Positions 20,905-32,859 of a stretch of DNA of 64,000 nt are shown piece after piece. Position 1 is the stretch's first letter, and each line of letters starts with the position of its first letter. Source of the DNA: Monosporascus cannonballus (Eukaryota; Ascomycota; Sordariomycetes; Xylariales). The DNA is taken from the NCBI GenBank assembly GCA_004154925.1, contig QJNS01000124.1, positions 166,004 through 230,003 of the forward strand, in the 5' to 3' direction. The notes beneath the pieces are model-generated. The model worked only from the letters and a program-made list of their open reading frames with translations. It searched no databases and was not told the DNA's origin. The position numbers and the translations under genes are program-made.

Positions 20905-23900
20905 TTTTTTAGGTAAATAATTTTTTTATTTAACTAGGTACTGAACTTTGTTTTTAATTATTTTAAAATCCAGTATTTGTTCGATTTCGTATTTATCAGA
21001 ATCTTTTTCGAATTCCAGGTCTTTTTTTAACGGGGCGTCCTTAGGTGTTGGTTTAAGTAAAGAAATATGGAAAATAAGGTGTATTTTTATGTTTTTGGGT
21101 AGCGACAGTCGGTAATTAATTTTGGAAATGATTTTTTTAACCTTAAATGGACCGAGTTTCTTGAAATCGAGCTTGTCATTAGGTTTTTTTGTTTTAATTT
21201 GTAAAATATTCGAAATTACGTTTTGTTTTTGGTATAATAAATAAACCTTATTTCCTTTTGTTAAAATTAATCCCTTAATTTTTTTCCTATTGTAATATTA
21301 AGCCATTTTTTGCTGAAAAAACTTTAGTTTATTATGGAGACGAACTTAAATTATTTTAATTTTTGTTGTTAATGTTTTTGCTTTTAAGGTAATTATAATA
21401 ATTTTTAGTACTTTATTAAGCGGTTATTTAGGTCGCTTTATTTTTATATCGTATCCGTATATAGCTATATAAGGAGATATGTTTATATTTTCGTTAATAA
21501 ATATATTATAAGCGATTTGTGCTAATGGTAAAAGCTTTACTTAATTATTCTGTTGGTAGTTAATATAATTTTGAAAATATTGTTTTAAAGTTTAATTAAG
21601 TCGTTTTATTTATTTATCTGTTTGAAAATAATACGTTATTAAAAACTTAAGTTTAGTACCGATTTGTTTAAAAAAGCTAGTGCCAAACTTTAAGGTAAAA
21701 AGCGTATTTTTATCGGAAATAATTTTTTCTGGGATCTTATGTTTGTTAAGGTAATATCTGATAAAAGTATAGGCCAGTTATTTTGCCGTTATAATTTTTT
21801 TAAAAGGTAAAAAATACTTATATTTGGTAAATTTATTAATAATTACTTATATTCCGTCGTATTCGATTTTAGTAATTGGGTTTTTTGATAAAGATAAGTT
21901 AATAATAAAATCCCAAATTATGGTATTTTATATTTTGTTAGGAATATCGGTAAGTTATAATAGCCCGTAAGGCTTATGGCATGTTACCTTAACTTTATTA
22001 CAAATATTGCAGTTTTTTATAATTATCTTAACCATATGGCGTAATTTAGGGAAGTCGTATTTTTCTTGTAACCGTCGAGTAGTTTTAAAAATTTCTTGGT
22101 ATCCGTATAATAAGTTTTCGTAAAATTTCTTTATAAATTATTTTTATTAATCCTTAGGAACATATATTTTGCCATAATATAATAACTAATCTTTTGGCTA
22201 TTTTTTTAATTGTTAAACTTTTTTCTGCTTTTTTGTATTATGGGAATTCCGGAACCGTATTAAAAGTTCTGGAATTAGTTTTTTTAGGATTTTATATAAT
22301 TGTATAATGCTATTTTGGTTGTATTATAACATCTATATGCTTTTTTTGGGAACTTTGGAATTATAATCTTTTTTACGACTAAGAATATCCGCCTGGATAT
22401 TTTTTTTTCCCTTAATATAATATATTTTAAAATTGAACCTTAATAGGAAAATTATTTATTTTTTATACCGTTTGTTTAGTTCTTAAGCTTTTATAAATCG
22501 AATAAGGTTTTTATAATCAAAATAAATATCGAAAAGTTTTTTCGTTCCATTAAGAAAAAATTCCTATTCCTTAAAAGCGTTAATAATTGTTAATAACTTT
22601 TTGTTGTAAATTTAATATCTGAGTTTTGCATTTCGGAATGTTTTTAAGTAATATGTTACTGGGTATTATTTGCCGTTATCCTTTAATTATTCTAGGACGG
22701 TATTTAATGCGTAATTTGAAATATTCGTTTTTAGGCGTTTCCTTTTGTCGGCGTTAGGTAATTTTATTATAGGCCCGCTAATGATTACGTTTTTTAAAAT
22801 CTGGAACGTTTTTTTCGTTTTTTCTGGGAATTTAAACTTTTTTCCCATATATTTTTTGGTGGTAAATTTCGTTAATGGCCTAATTATATTTCCGTATCCC
22901 TTAATTAGGCCGCGTATGTAACCCGTAAATCCTAAGATTTATCGGATATTTATAACGGTTACCTTATTAGGGATAAGTTAGTCCTTAATTGCTTTTATTT
23001 TAAAGCGTTAAATTTGAATTTGGCCGGGGGTAAAAATATATCCCAGAAAATTTAGTTTTTACGTATACCATATATTTTTGGCAGGGTTAACTCGAATATT
23101 TGCTTCGTTTAAAGTCCTAAGTACCTGGGCCACGTATTTCTTATGTTTTTCTAAAGTTTCCGAATAAATAAGGATATTGTCGAGATAGATAAATACGAAT
23201 TTATCTAAAAATTATCGGAAAGTGGTTATAATTAAACTTTGGAAGCTAACGGGAGTATTAATAAATCCTATCGGTATTACTTTGTATTCATAAAGTCCGT
23301 ATATTATTCTAAATGCCGTTTTCCATTTTTTTTTTTTGGCTATTCGGATGCGGTAATAATTATTACGAAGGTTTAAAATTGTAAATTATTTAATTTTACT
23401 AGCGTTTTTTTTAAAGTAATCATAAATATTAAAAAGTATCCATTTTTAATTATAATATTATTTAGCTATTTGTAATCGATTACTTTTCGATAAATAAGGT
23501 TTTTGTTTTTATCGATTTTTTGCTTATTATCCTTAATTTTAAGTATTATAAAAATAAGGTATCCGGTAAGGGAGTTAAAAGGCTGGATATATTTTTTCTT
23601 TAGATTTAGTTATATATATTTTTTATAAGGCCTTCGATTTTTCTGGGTTTATATGGTAAATCTTATAAAACTTAGGATGATATCCTTTTTTAATAGGTAT
23701 TTTGTGGTCCCATTAACCATATGGCGGTAATTCGTAATCTTTTTTATTTTTAAATAATTTCTTAAATCCTTAATACTTTAGCGGTATTATAAAAATTTAA
23801 TTAGGAATCCGTATTTCCTTAATAATATAGCAAATTTTTCGATTATTTTTTTTTGGCATTTTATTTTACGAAAGTATTCGTTTTTTCCAATTAATCCGTA

Positions 23901-24950
23901 AATTGCTAAAATAAAGCCAAAGTATTTTTAAGATAATATCGTATTTAGAGATGTCGGCGATGTCCAGCGAAATATGTTTTTGATATCCTTAAATTTGTAT
24001 TGGGAATTCCTTAATTTCCCGAAAAATTCGTCCGTTTTCGTATGTAAATAGGTTTCCGTTTACCGTACGTAATTTATAAGATTTTAACTTATATTTTTAA
24101 AAGATTTAATATTTTTCTGTTATTACGGGGGAAATGAAATTATTTTTTGCTTCTAAGTTAATTATGGTTTTGAACGTTTTATTTTTGTATTGGAAAGAAA
24201 TTTTAATTTAATTACGTATTTTTTTTGTTATTTCGCATAAGGTTTTGTAAATTGGGGCTTTTCGTTACCTTAATTTTGAAAGCCTTTAAAATTTTTTGAT
24301 TTTTGATGTTTTCCGGCTTAAGCAAACCTTCATTCGCAAGCTTTTTTAACAGCATATTTGGTGTATTAATTATTTTTGTACCGGAACCATATTTTCTTGC
24401 TATATTTGCATTAAGGTTTTTCTTTTTATTTCGTTTATTATCCTTACGTTCTCCGGGTTATAAAATTAGAAAGGTAAATTTCCGAAAAAGGTGTTCCTAT
24501 ATTTAGGAACTTATGTTGGATGTAAAATATCGGAAAGTAACATAAGTATCCTTGTAATATGGCCTTTTGACTTCGTTTTAATTTAGGGTATAAGTAATAA
24601 AACCTAGGGTATTTTGGTTATCGGGAAATTTTAACGTATTGGTATTTATTATCTGGTTCGGTAAAAGTTTTATTATTCCATTTAGGCCAAAAGTTATTAT
24701 TTTTTTTAGCTTTAAAATAAACGAAATAATCGTCCTGGTAATAAGTAGTAAAATGTAATAAATCGTAAAAATTTACTGATAATATTTTCTGGTAAATGGT
24801 ATATTTTGAGAACTTATAGAACTCTAGGGATAACTGTTTATGATTATTGGCGTTTAGTCGAAATTAATTGTTTTTTATATATATCTCATATTTCTGGGAA
24901 TTAAAGTAATACTGGCATCCTAGCTTTATAATTATCCTGGAAGTTATTTG
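20905..24950 (-). pseudogene. pol of element N (protease region, RT, RNase H, integrase, chromodomain)
   Basis: RT is at about 23000-23450 (KWKTAFRIIYGLYEYKVIP, then FVFIYLDNILIYSETLEKH, the YxDD loop with Asp to Asn). RNase H is at about 22380-22760 (NKKLLTIINAFKE, ending KGKKNIQADILSR). Integrase is at about 21350-22150, with a zinc-binding part (CNICNKVK) and core (WDFIINLSLSKNPITK). A chromodomain is at about 20905-21010 (YEIEQILDFKIIKNKVQYLV). The frame is preserved for nearly 4 kb, with stops only where Gln or Trp is expected. This is the best-preserved pol in the window. Confidence 0.85.
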
Positions 24951-25099
24951 TCCGGGATAATATTTATAGGCTTTAACCTTAAAATTTTGGCAAATTAGAT
25001 AATTTTTATATTTTGGGATATCGTTTCGAATTTAAATAATTGTAGCAATAATAAATTCTGGCTGGAAAAAAATTGAGTTAATTTTTTTTTTTTCCTTTT

Positions 25100-26355
25100 C
25101 TGCCTTATTGTCGGTTTTTTATTTAGCCGTTCTGGCCTTTTTCTGGGGTTAAGGAATCCTTTTTTTTTGGAGTTCTTTTTGGCGGGAGAATAATATTTAT
25201 TCTTAAAGTGCCCTTTTTTGCCATAATTGAAATATTTTACTTTGGACTTGTTTTTCTTGGGCTTTTTCGAAGCGGAATTTGCTTCCTTTTAAGGTTTGCC
25301 CTTATTTTTTTTATTCTGGCTCTTTAAGCCCTTATTATTATCTCGTTTGCCGATCCTTTTTTTCTTAAGATACCGATTAAAGGTACGCCGGTCGGTAATA
25401 ATAACCTTATTTATATATTTTGCAAAAAATCCAGCTTTAAGTTTTATATATAATTTATCTTTAACTTAAGGTTTTAAGCTATTATAATAAGGATAAAATA
25501 ATACGCTTTCCGGTAGGTTTAAAATAATGGTTAAGTAATTAAATTTAATTATATATTCGGCGGCTAATTTAATTTAATGGAAAAAATAAAGTTGCTTAAC
25601 CGCGTTTTATTCTTTATCGGAATTTCCGAATAAGGCGTATATTTTTTTTTCGAAATTTTCGTAATCGTTAAAAATATAATTAATAAAGTCCGATAATTTT
25701 TTGGGATAATTTTTTAAATAATCCCTTATAATAAGTTTGAACTATAAAAAAATTTTTCCAGTAAATAATTAAAAAATAATTATTACTTTTTAATAATTTT
25801 CCTTTAAAAAATTTTTATAAAACTTAAGGTAAAATCTGGCTTGGATTAGGAATCTTTCTGGATTTTCGGATCCGTTATAAGGTTTCGGAGGGATTAATTT
25901 ATAACTTTTAACATTTGGCATTTTATGGTAGCTGGGAGGCGGAACTGTTTTTTTTTGTAATTAATTTGCGCCAAATAAGGGTAAAGTCGAAGTTTTTTTT
26001 TGCGTTTATTTTGTATTTAACGAAGGTAATCTGTAATTAGCCCCTTGGTTTCGTCCTTTGGCCGAGCCAAACTAAAAAAAAGCCGGTTTTTTTCCCTTAG
26101 TAAGTTAAGTATTTTTCTCCTTTAAGTTTTTAATTTCCTAAGTTAAAAGGTCGAGCCTTTCGTCCGTAATAAGCTTTTTTTCTTTGCCCTTTTGGATTTC
26201 GGTCCCATACTTTTCTTCCGTTTCCTCCTTAGCCTCCTTTTTTTCCTCCGATTCCTTTCCCTGGATTTCGATAGTATCCTTAGGAGCTGGGATAAGTTGT
26301 TATTGGGGTTATAAGGATGATAGGCCTTTTTAAGATCGAATGGTAAAAGGTGCCA
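25100..26355 (-). pseudogene. gag of element N
   Basis: It starts at an ATG at 26355 (MAPFTIRS). The frame holds a charged region (KESEEKKEAKEETEEK), a capsid-like region (KPYNGSENPERFLIQARFYL, about 25800-25900) and a zinc knuckle at about 25190-25240 (VKYFNYGKKGHFKNKYY, two Cys changed to Tyr by G-to-A). Gag appears to read directly into pol. Non-functional. Confidence 0.78.
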
Positions 26356-26563
26356 TATTATTAATTAGTTGGAAAATTTTTTTAATAGGGGGTAAATCGT
26401 TAAGTCTTATTAATAATACTTTATTGGCCAATAACGGGGATCGGGTGTATTATTTATTTTCTGAATATCGTCCTATATTATCGTTTGTATTAAGTTTAAG
26501 AAGGTTTATGCTTTAATTGGGCGATAAATTATTTATCGGTTATTAATTAAGAAGTTATCAAAA

Positions 26564-26982
26564 TATAACGAACTTATTATATATTTACCTGGAAGTATAA
26601 ATAATATCCGAAAAGGGTTTTGATTTATAGGTAATAATAAGGCGAAAAATGATTTAATGGTTTATTCGTTAAAAAGATTTAAAAACTTTTCCCTTAATTA
26701 AAGAACGGTATAATTACCTCTGGATTAAGAACTTAAATTAATAATTAAGGAACGAAACTAAGTAAGTATTATTTATATAAAAGATTAATTCATTATATAT
26801 CCTAATTTCTTAAAGTAAATAAATCGTAGATCTATGTGATTTACGTAATTTAATCAATTTACCAGATCACTTAGATTACCTTGTCTTGGCCAAGAACTCC
26901 CTTCCGGAGTTCTGCCGTGGCAGGCCCACGCTAGGCCTTAAAGGTTGATCTCCTCGAGACAGGAACCCCTGTTCCTGTAACA
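26564..26982 (-). repeat. 5' LTR of element N (right copy)
   Basis: It is the partner of 19742-20160. Its last about 120 bp keep normal GC (GGCCAAGAACTCCCTTCC, GCAGGCCCACGCTAGGCC), so this end escaped much of the RIP seen in the other copy. Confidence 0.9.
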
Positions 26983-29900
26983 TTATTACGGATTTCCATT
27001 TTAAATTAGCATTTATTATAAACCCCCTTAAAAAAAGCCATTAAAAATTATATTAATTCATAGGAAATTTTTAGACCGATAATTAGGATAACGTATAATG
27101 GAATGTAATTACAAATATAAGAGAATAATTTATTTATTAGTAAAAAAAATTATAAGAAAATTAGAAAAAGTTAATACGATTTAAAGAAATAATATGCCGG
27201 TAATAACGATAAATATAATAACTTAACGCATTAAACGAAAAAAATACAAATAAGGCTCGATAAATTTAAACAGGAATTAAAAGAAAAAGATTACCTATAA
27301 AAAACCGCAAAATAATAAAACCAAGAAAAATTAAAGAGAACTTCTTAAAAAGGCTTTAAATGCGACGATAAAAAACGTTAACGACCTTATTATTTTGGAT
27401 ATACGAATCAGAACGTACTGGTATACAGTAATAATAAATTACGGAATTCTGGGCGGAAATTATATTATATCGGATATAATTAATAAATTTAAATTATTAT
27501 AAAAATACAAATTAAAACCTTATATAACGATAAATACTGAAGGTTACGAATTTGTTTACGATAACGGAAAAATTATATACGAAATTAATTACCTTAAGAT
27601 TTTTATTAAAAAATAATATTAAACAGTTAATTTCGATATTATTTTATTTAGGAATTACGATATAATTTTACAATTATTATGAATACGTTAATACGAAGTT
27701 TTAATTAATAAAAAAACTGATTAAATAAGGTTCGTTTTATATTTTATTAATAAATAAAAAAAGAAATAATTATAATTTTAATATTCGATCGATAATAGCG
27801 ACGAATATAAGCATAAGAATACGATAAATACCTTATTACTTAAAGAAATAAAATATAAAAAAACGGGTATTAAAAGATATGACGTATCGTTATTATTATT
27901 AAAGCGAAATTAAAGTAATTAAATAACGATTTAAAACTATAAGAACAATAACTTTAAAAATTAGAAAATTTAATTAATATATTACTGTAATATCATAGAT
28001 ATAAGTAATTTTTCAAGAAGGAATTCGATACCAAATTACCAGAATATAACGAATAAGATTATAAAATAATTTTTAAAGAAAGATTTTTTATAAAGTTTTA
28101 CTCCATTTATAACTTTAACGGAAACGAATTACATATTTTCAAACAATACCTGGAGAATTAATAATGAAAAAAATAAATTCGATTTTCGAAATTATTAGCA
28201 GGATATCTTATGTTTTTCGTACTTAAAAAATGGAAAATTGCGATTTGTAGTTAATTATCGATAATTAAATAATATTATTATTAAAGATTACATATTATTA
28301 TTTTTAATTACGGAAATAAAAAACCGATTTTACGAAACTAAATAGTTTAAAATATTCGATTTTAAAAATAGATATAACTTTATTAGGATTAAAAAAATAC
28401 AAATAAAAAACGGCCTTTAAAACGAAATACGAATTATTTAAACATTTAGTTATATTAATAAGATTTACGAAAATACCAGTAACTTTTTAACAAATAATTA
28501 ATTACGTATTACGAAAATACCTTAATATTTTCGTTATTTATAATTTCGACAACATTTTTATTTTTTTAAAAACGGAAAAAACATATATAAGATACGTTTA
28601 TAAGGTTTTTTAAGTTTTATAAAATATAAAATTATTTATTAATATAAAAAAAAATTATTTTTACATATAAAAAATAAAATATTTGGAATATATTATTATG
28701 CTAAGATATATTAGGATAAACCTTAAGAAACTTGCTGTAATTACGAAATAACAAACGTTAATTATAATGAAGGAAATATAGATATTTCTCAGATTCGCCA
28801 ATTATTACAAGAAGTTTATTCGAAATTTTAATAGGATAATTATATTTTTAATAAATTTTACAAAAAAAAAGAATTTAAATAAATGTTAATTACGGAAAAA
28901 GCATTTTAAGATATTAAAAATATAATTATTAATAAACTAATATTAATTGTATATAATTTAAACCGCCCTGTTAAATTAAAAATCAATATTTCGGATTACG
29001 TATTAAGCGTAATAATTGGATAACAAAATAATTAAAATAAATTATATCTTATTATATTTTTTTATATAAGTTAAAAAAACCGAATTTAATTATAGTATTC
29101 CAAATAAGAAATTTATGGCCATTATTATGATATTTCGAAAATTTAGGTATTTCCTAAAAGGAAATTTGTATTAAATTAAGATTTATACGGATTATTACAA
29201 TTTTACCCGATTTATTACGACTAAAAAACTTATAGGACGATAACTTTAATACGTAAAAGAATTGGCGAATTTCGATTTTATTATTATTTATAAAAAAAGT
29301 TTAAAAAATGGTAAAGCAAATACTATAAGCAAAAATTAAACTTCGAAAAAAAATAGTTATAATTAATCATATAATTTTCGTTATTATTATAAAAGAATAT
29401 TTACGTTTACCATAAATTACGACAATTTAAGTAATATCTTTAAACATATATTAAAGGATTTAATAATATAACGATAGTTTTTTTAAAAAACTAAAAAATA
29501 AATAAAATACAAATTTTAAAATAACAATAAAAAAATTTAATACGAAAAATATACGAATATTAATTATATGGATATCCAGGAATCCATAAAATTTAAAAGC
29601 GATTTTAACTTATATACTTTTTTCCTAAAATAAAATTAATAATATAAAAATTTATATAGCAATACGATATTTGCGCCAAAATAAACATTTAACGATATAA
29701 GCTATACGAAAAACTATAATTATTATTAATTATAAGGTAATTATAATATTTAATTATATTTAATTTTATTATTAAATTTCTTATATTAAAAAATTTAATT
29801 ACGGGAATATATTACGATAATTTTTTCGTAATCGTTAACCGATTTACGAAATCTTTTTATTTTTTATTATATTATAAAAATATAAATACCGAATAATTGG

Positions 29901-30899
29901 TATATATTTTTTATAAATATATTTTTAATATATATGGATTATTAATGGAAATTATATTAAATAAAGGATCGATATTCGTATTTAAATTTTGGCAAGGCAT
30001 TATAATATAGATCGACCTAAACTATAAGTTATGTAACGTATTTAAATTTTAAATAAATAAATAAATAAAACAAATAAATTACATTTTAAAATCTTATTTA
30101 CGATATTATATTAATTATGAATAAAATAATTAGGTTAAGAAATTATTAATTACATAATTAATTTATAATATTAGTTATTACGAAAGGATTAAGATAATAT
30201 TTATAAATATAAATTTTGGTTTTATTTCAAAAGTTTATAAAAAAGCATGTAATAACGGTTTAATTAATATGAAAATAATTTTTACGTTAAAATAATTATA
30301 ATAATTATATTAAAAAATAAAAATAAAATTGAAATTCGTACGAAATTAAATAAATAAATATTATAATTAAAAAAGGTTAAAAAGATTAATTTTCGAAAAA
30401 AGAGAAATAGTTTTTTTCGTTACAAAAACTATTTAAACAAAATAATTAAATAAAGAATTCGATTTTAAGTATATTAATTTATATAAAATCGCTAAGAAAA
30501 TCTTCAAAAATAATTATTAATTAAAATGTTTACCAAAGGTTAAATTCTATTTAATTATTTACGTTTTTTCATTCGAATTAATAGAAAATATAATCAAAGT
30601 ATATATAGCATAAAATAATATAGAAATGGAAAACGAAAAAATATATAAAATAAAGAAAATTTTCGATATGCGAAAATAAAAAGGATTTATTTAGTACTTA
30701 ATAAAATGGAAAAAGTACCCAGATTTCGAAAATATCTGGGAACCTGTTAAGAATTTTATTAACGCCTAACGCCTATTAAAAAACTTTTACCAATAATAAC
30801 GGAATTACTCGAAATAATAATATTCCAATTTATAAAATCTAAGGAGGAAAGCCTTTAGTTTATTACGTTCCAGTTAATAACGTTTATTTTACCCTAAAT

Positions 30900-31220
30900 T
30901 TATACCTTAATTACGGATTTTGTTTCCAAATAAATAAAATCGTTAAAATTATTTAAGAATTAAGAAATACGATTAATAAATTTTGCATTTTGAGATTAAT
31001 AATGCTGGCGTTAACGACGTATGCGAAAAAAGCGCGTAAAAGTTTCGGATAAAGATTTTTCGGCCGCCAGTTTTTTTTTTAACTTTTTTAATTTTGTAAT
31101 ATAACGGTTAATTATAGAAATAGGGATTTTTGTCCTATTATACGAACGATTTCGACGGACATATTCCTTATAACGAAAAACCTTATTTATTATTTAGTAA
31201 GTAAGCTGCCGAGCGAAACA
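30900..31220 (-). pseudogene. Antisense accessory ORF of element A
   Basis: One minus-strand frame, broken only by RIP-type stops, reads a Cys-segment relic (FCFARQL, then FRYKEYVRRNRSYN, where Tyr stands at expected Cys positions). It continues into a coiled coil (ITKLKKLKKKLAAEKSLSET), a basic stretch (FTRFFRIRR.RQHY) and a tail ending near 30900. Position and order are the same as in N. Function is unknown; interpretation as a conserved accessory gene is an inference from the repeated occurrence. Confidence 0.55.
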
Positions 31221-31398
31221 GAAAAAATAAGGTATTACGTTAAAACCTTTAAGTTTAATTAAATTAGCTAAAGCAAGTTATTATTCGAATTTACGGGAAT
31301 AACATTTGACGATACCGGAAGATATATTAAACGAATACAGGAAGCTTATCAAATGAAAAGAAAATCTTAAGAGTAAGATTTGCGAAAAGAGAAAATCG

Positions 31399-31785
31399 TA
31401 TTATAACCTAACGGGCCACGGTTTCCAGAAACGGTTTGCTACGATCCAACTATAAATGCGCGGCGGGGCAAATCACGTAATGGATTACTAACTTATTGGT
31501 GGTAAACCAGTAAGCGGGATCACTAACTTACTAATGGTAAGCCAATAAGCCGGATTACTAATTTACAAGTAATAATCCAGTTAACAAAAATAAAATATAT
31601 ATGTTTATTATTTCCATAATTTAAATAGCTTTAGCTTGCAATATAATATCGTTACCTAAGGTACTCTTAGAATTACGAGACGTAATATATTACTGTATTT
31701 ATTATTCAGATTTCCACGATATTTCTGCCAACATAAATCTGTCGACTTAAGGTTTAATAATTGATTAAACCGCATAGCCGTCATA
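31399..31785 (+). repeat. 3' LTR of element A
   Basis: It is 387 bp, starts TATTATAACC (a RIP form of TGTTATGACC) and ends GCCGTCATA, followed by the ACTAG duplication. The U3 tandem repeat is retained. Confidence 0.88.
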
Positions 31786-31833
31786 ACTAGCGCTTTTCGA
31801 CGCTATAATACGTTTTACGGCACAAAACTAAGA

Positions 31834-32203
31834 TATGACGGCTAAGCGGTTTAACCAATTATTAAACCTTAAGTCGACGGGTTTATGTTGGCAGAAATAT
31901 CGTGAAAATCTAAGCAATAGATACAGTAACGTGTTACGTCTCGTAATACCAAAAATGCCTTAGGTAACGATATTATATTGCAAGCTAAAGCTATTTAAAC
32001 TATGGAATTAATAAGCGTATATATTTTTATAGGTTAATTAAATCTTTATTAGATTTCGACGTTATTATAGATCCAATGTTATTGGATTTGGTTAATTCTA
32101 TATAGATTTATTTAGATCTTAATACCAAGAAAAATCTAAATTATATAACCTCTTTTTATAGGTCCGACCGTCTTTATGGCCGATTTTGGGTTGGGTCGTA
32201 ATA
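31834..32203 (-). repeat. 3' LTR of element D (left copy)
   Basis: It runs from TATGACGGC to GGTCGTAATA, the reverse complement of the TGTTACGACC-type LTR start. It aligns with 38166-38535. Confidence 0.85.
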
Positions 32204-32428
32204 CGATTTCCTCTTTCTTAAAATCTTTATCCTTAAAGACTTTCCTGGTAAATCATCCTTTTTTATTATAGCAGGTCGTATTGCTAACCGTAAACCTCGT
32301 AATCGTCCCAATTTTTTAAAAAAAACCTAAATTTTTTAATTGCTTATATTATCAAATTTAGTTTTGAAATTATACCGTATACGCTTTATTTCGAAAATAG
32401 TACCAGATATTAAATGATTAAAAAGATT

Positions 32429-32766
32429 TGTCGTTATAGCGAATGTATTAAAAACTATCGTCACTACGATAATTCTAACGTCCCAATCGATTTCTTTCGT
32501 CACATTAAAAAAAATTTTTAGATTACAAAAAAACTATTACTAAAGAAACGCTTTTACGCTTTTAACAAGAATTAAAAAAGGATTTGGCACGTAAGCAGCA
32601 TAACATTAACGAAACCATTAATCGCTTTTTTCGTCTTCGTTATTAAAAGAAATTTTTTTTACGCCAAAAATATCAAAATTATTAATCGCGGTCTATAGTT
32701 AATAAATAAGCTGAACGAGCAGAAACGTACGGAGGCCAAGGCTCCTCCTCTTATGCCATCTCTTAA
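32429..32766 (+). pseudogene. Antisense accessory ORF of element D
   Basis: On the strand opposite pol, the sequence reads CRYSECIKNYRHYDNSNVPI, then after an A-run where the frame changes it reads TITKETLLRF, ELKKDLARKQHNINETINRF, FRLRY, KKFFLRQ and a Gly/Ser C-terminus (YGGQGSSSYAIS). This is the same Cys segment, coiled coil and basic helix as in A and N. An N-terminal piece reading GRIANRKPRNR lies near 32282-32315. The gene is RIP-damaged and carries one frameshift. Confidence 0.55.
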
Positions 32767-32859
32767 TTCCCTTAATTGGTCTATTTCCGAAGATCTTAAC
32801 TAGGGGGCTTTTCTTAGTAACTCCGTTATCGCTGGTAAAAATTCTTTAATTAGCGTTAG

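Larger units (their letters stand above)
19742..26982 (-). mobile_element. Chromovirus N, complete, nested inside A
   Basis: It has two 419-bp LTRs (TGTAACGAAC...TTCCTGTAACA) and a perfect 5-bp duplication TTATT (19737-19741, 26983-26987). Total length is 7241 bp. Gag and pol read on the minus strand with the frame largely preserved and only RIP-type stops. Its LTR and proteins differ from those of A/B/C/D, so it is a separate chromovirus family. It inserted into the pol start of A. Confidence 0.92.
19590..30760 (+). pseudogene. pol of element A (interrupted 19742-26987)
   Basis: Pol begins before the N insertion and resumes at 26988 with ACGGATTTCC, exactly as uninterrupted B reads near 480. 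The RT active-site loop is at about 28535-28570 (IFVIYNFDNIFIF, YxDD degraded), RNase H at about 28975-29330, integrase at about 29600-30040, and a chromodomain at about 30640-30750. Stops of RIP type occur in every domain. Confidence 0.8.
17835..31785 (+). mobile_element. Chromovirus A, complete with both LTRs, interrupted by N
   Basis: Both LTRs are 387 bp and the element is flanked by a perfect 5-bp duplication, ACTAG, at 17830-17834 and 31786-31790. Subtracting nested N and its duplication leaves 6705 bp, almost the same as D (6702 bp). Internal order is gag (capsid, zinc knuckle, C-terminal segment), pol (RT, RNase H, integrase, chromodomain), then an antisense ORF. It is heavily RIP-mutated. 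Confidence 0.9.

Noticed and set aside
20681..20920. Plus-strand 79-codon open frame, and a tRNA B-box-like GTTCAAATCC on the opposite strand near 20770-20810
   Set aside because: The coding signal here is the neighbouring frame (antisense ORF of N). No A box, anticodon stem or acceptor stem fits a tRNA.
24303..24506. Plus-strand 67-codon frame in element N
   Set aside because: Shadow of the minus-strand pol of N.
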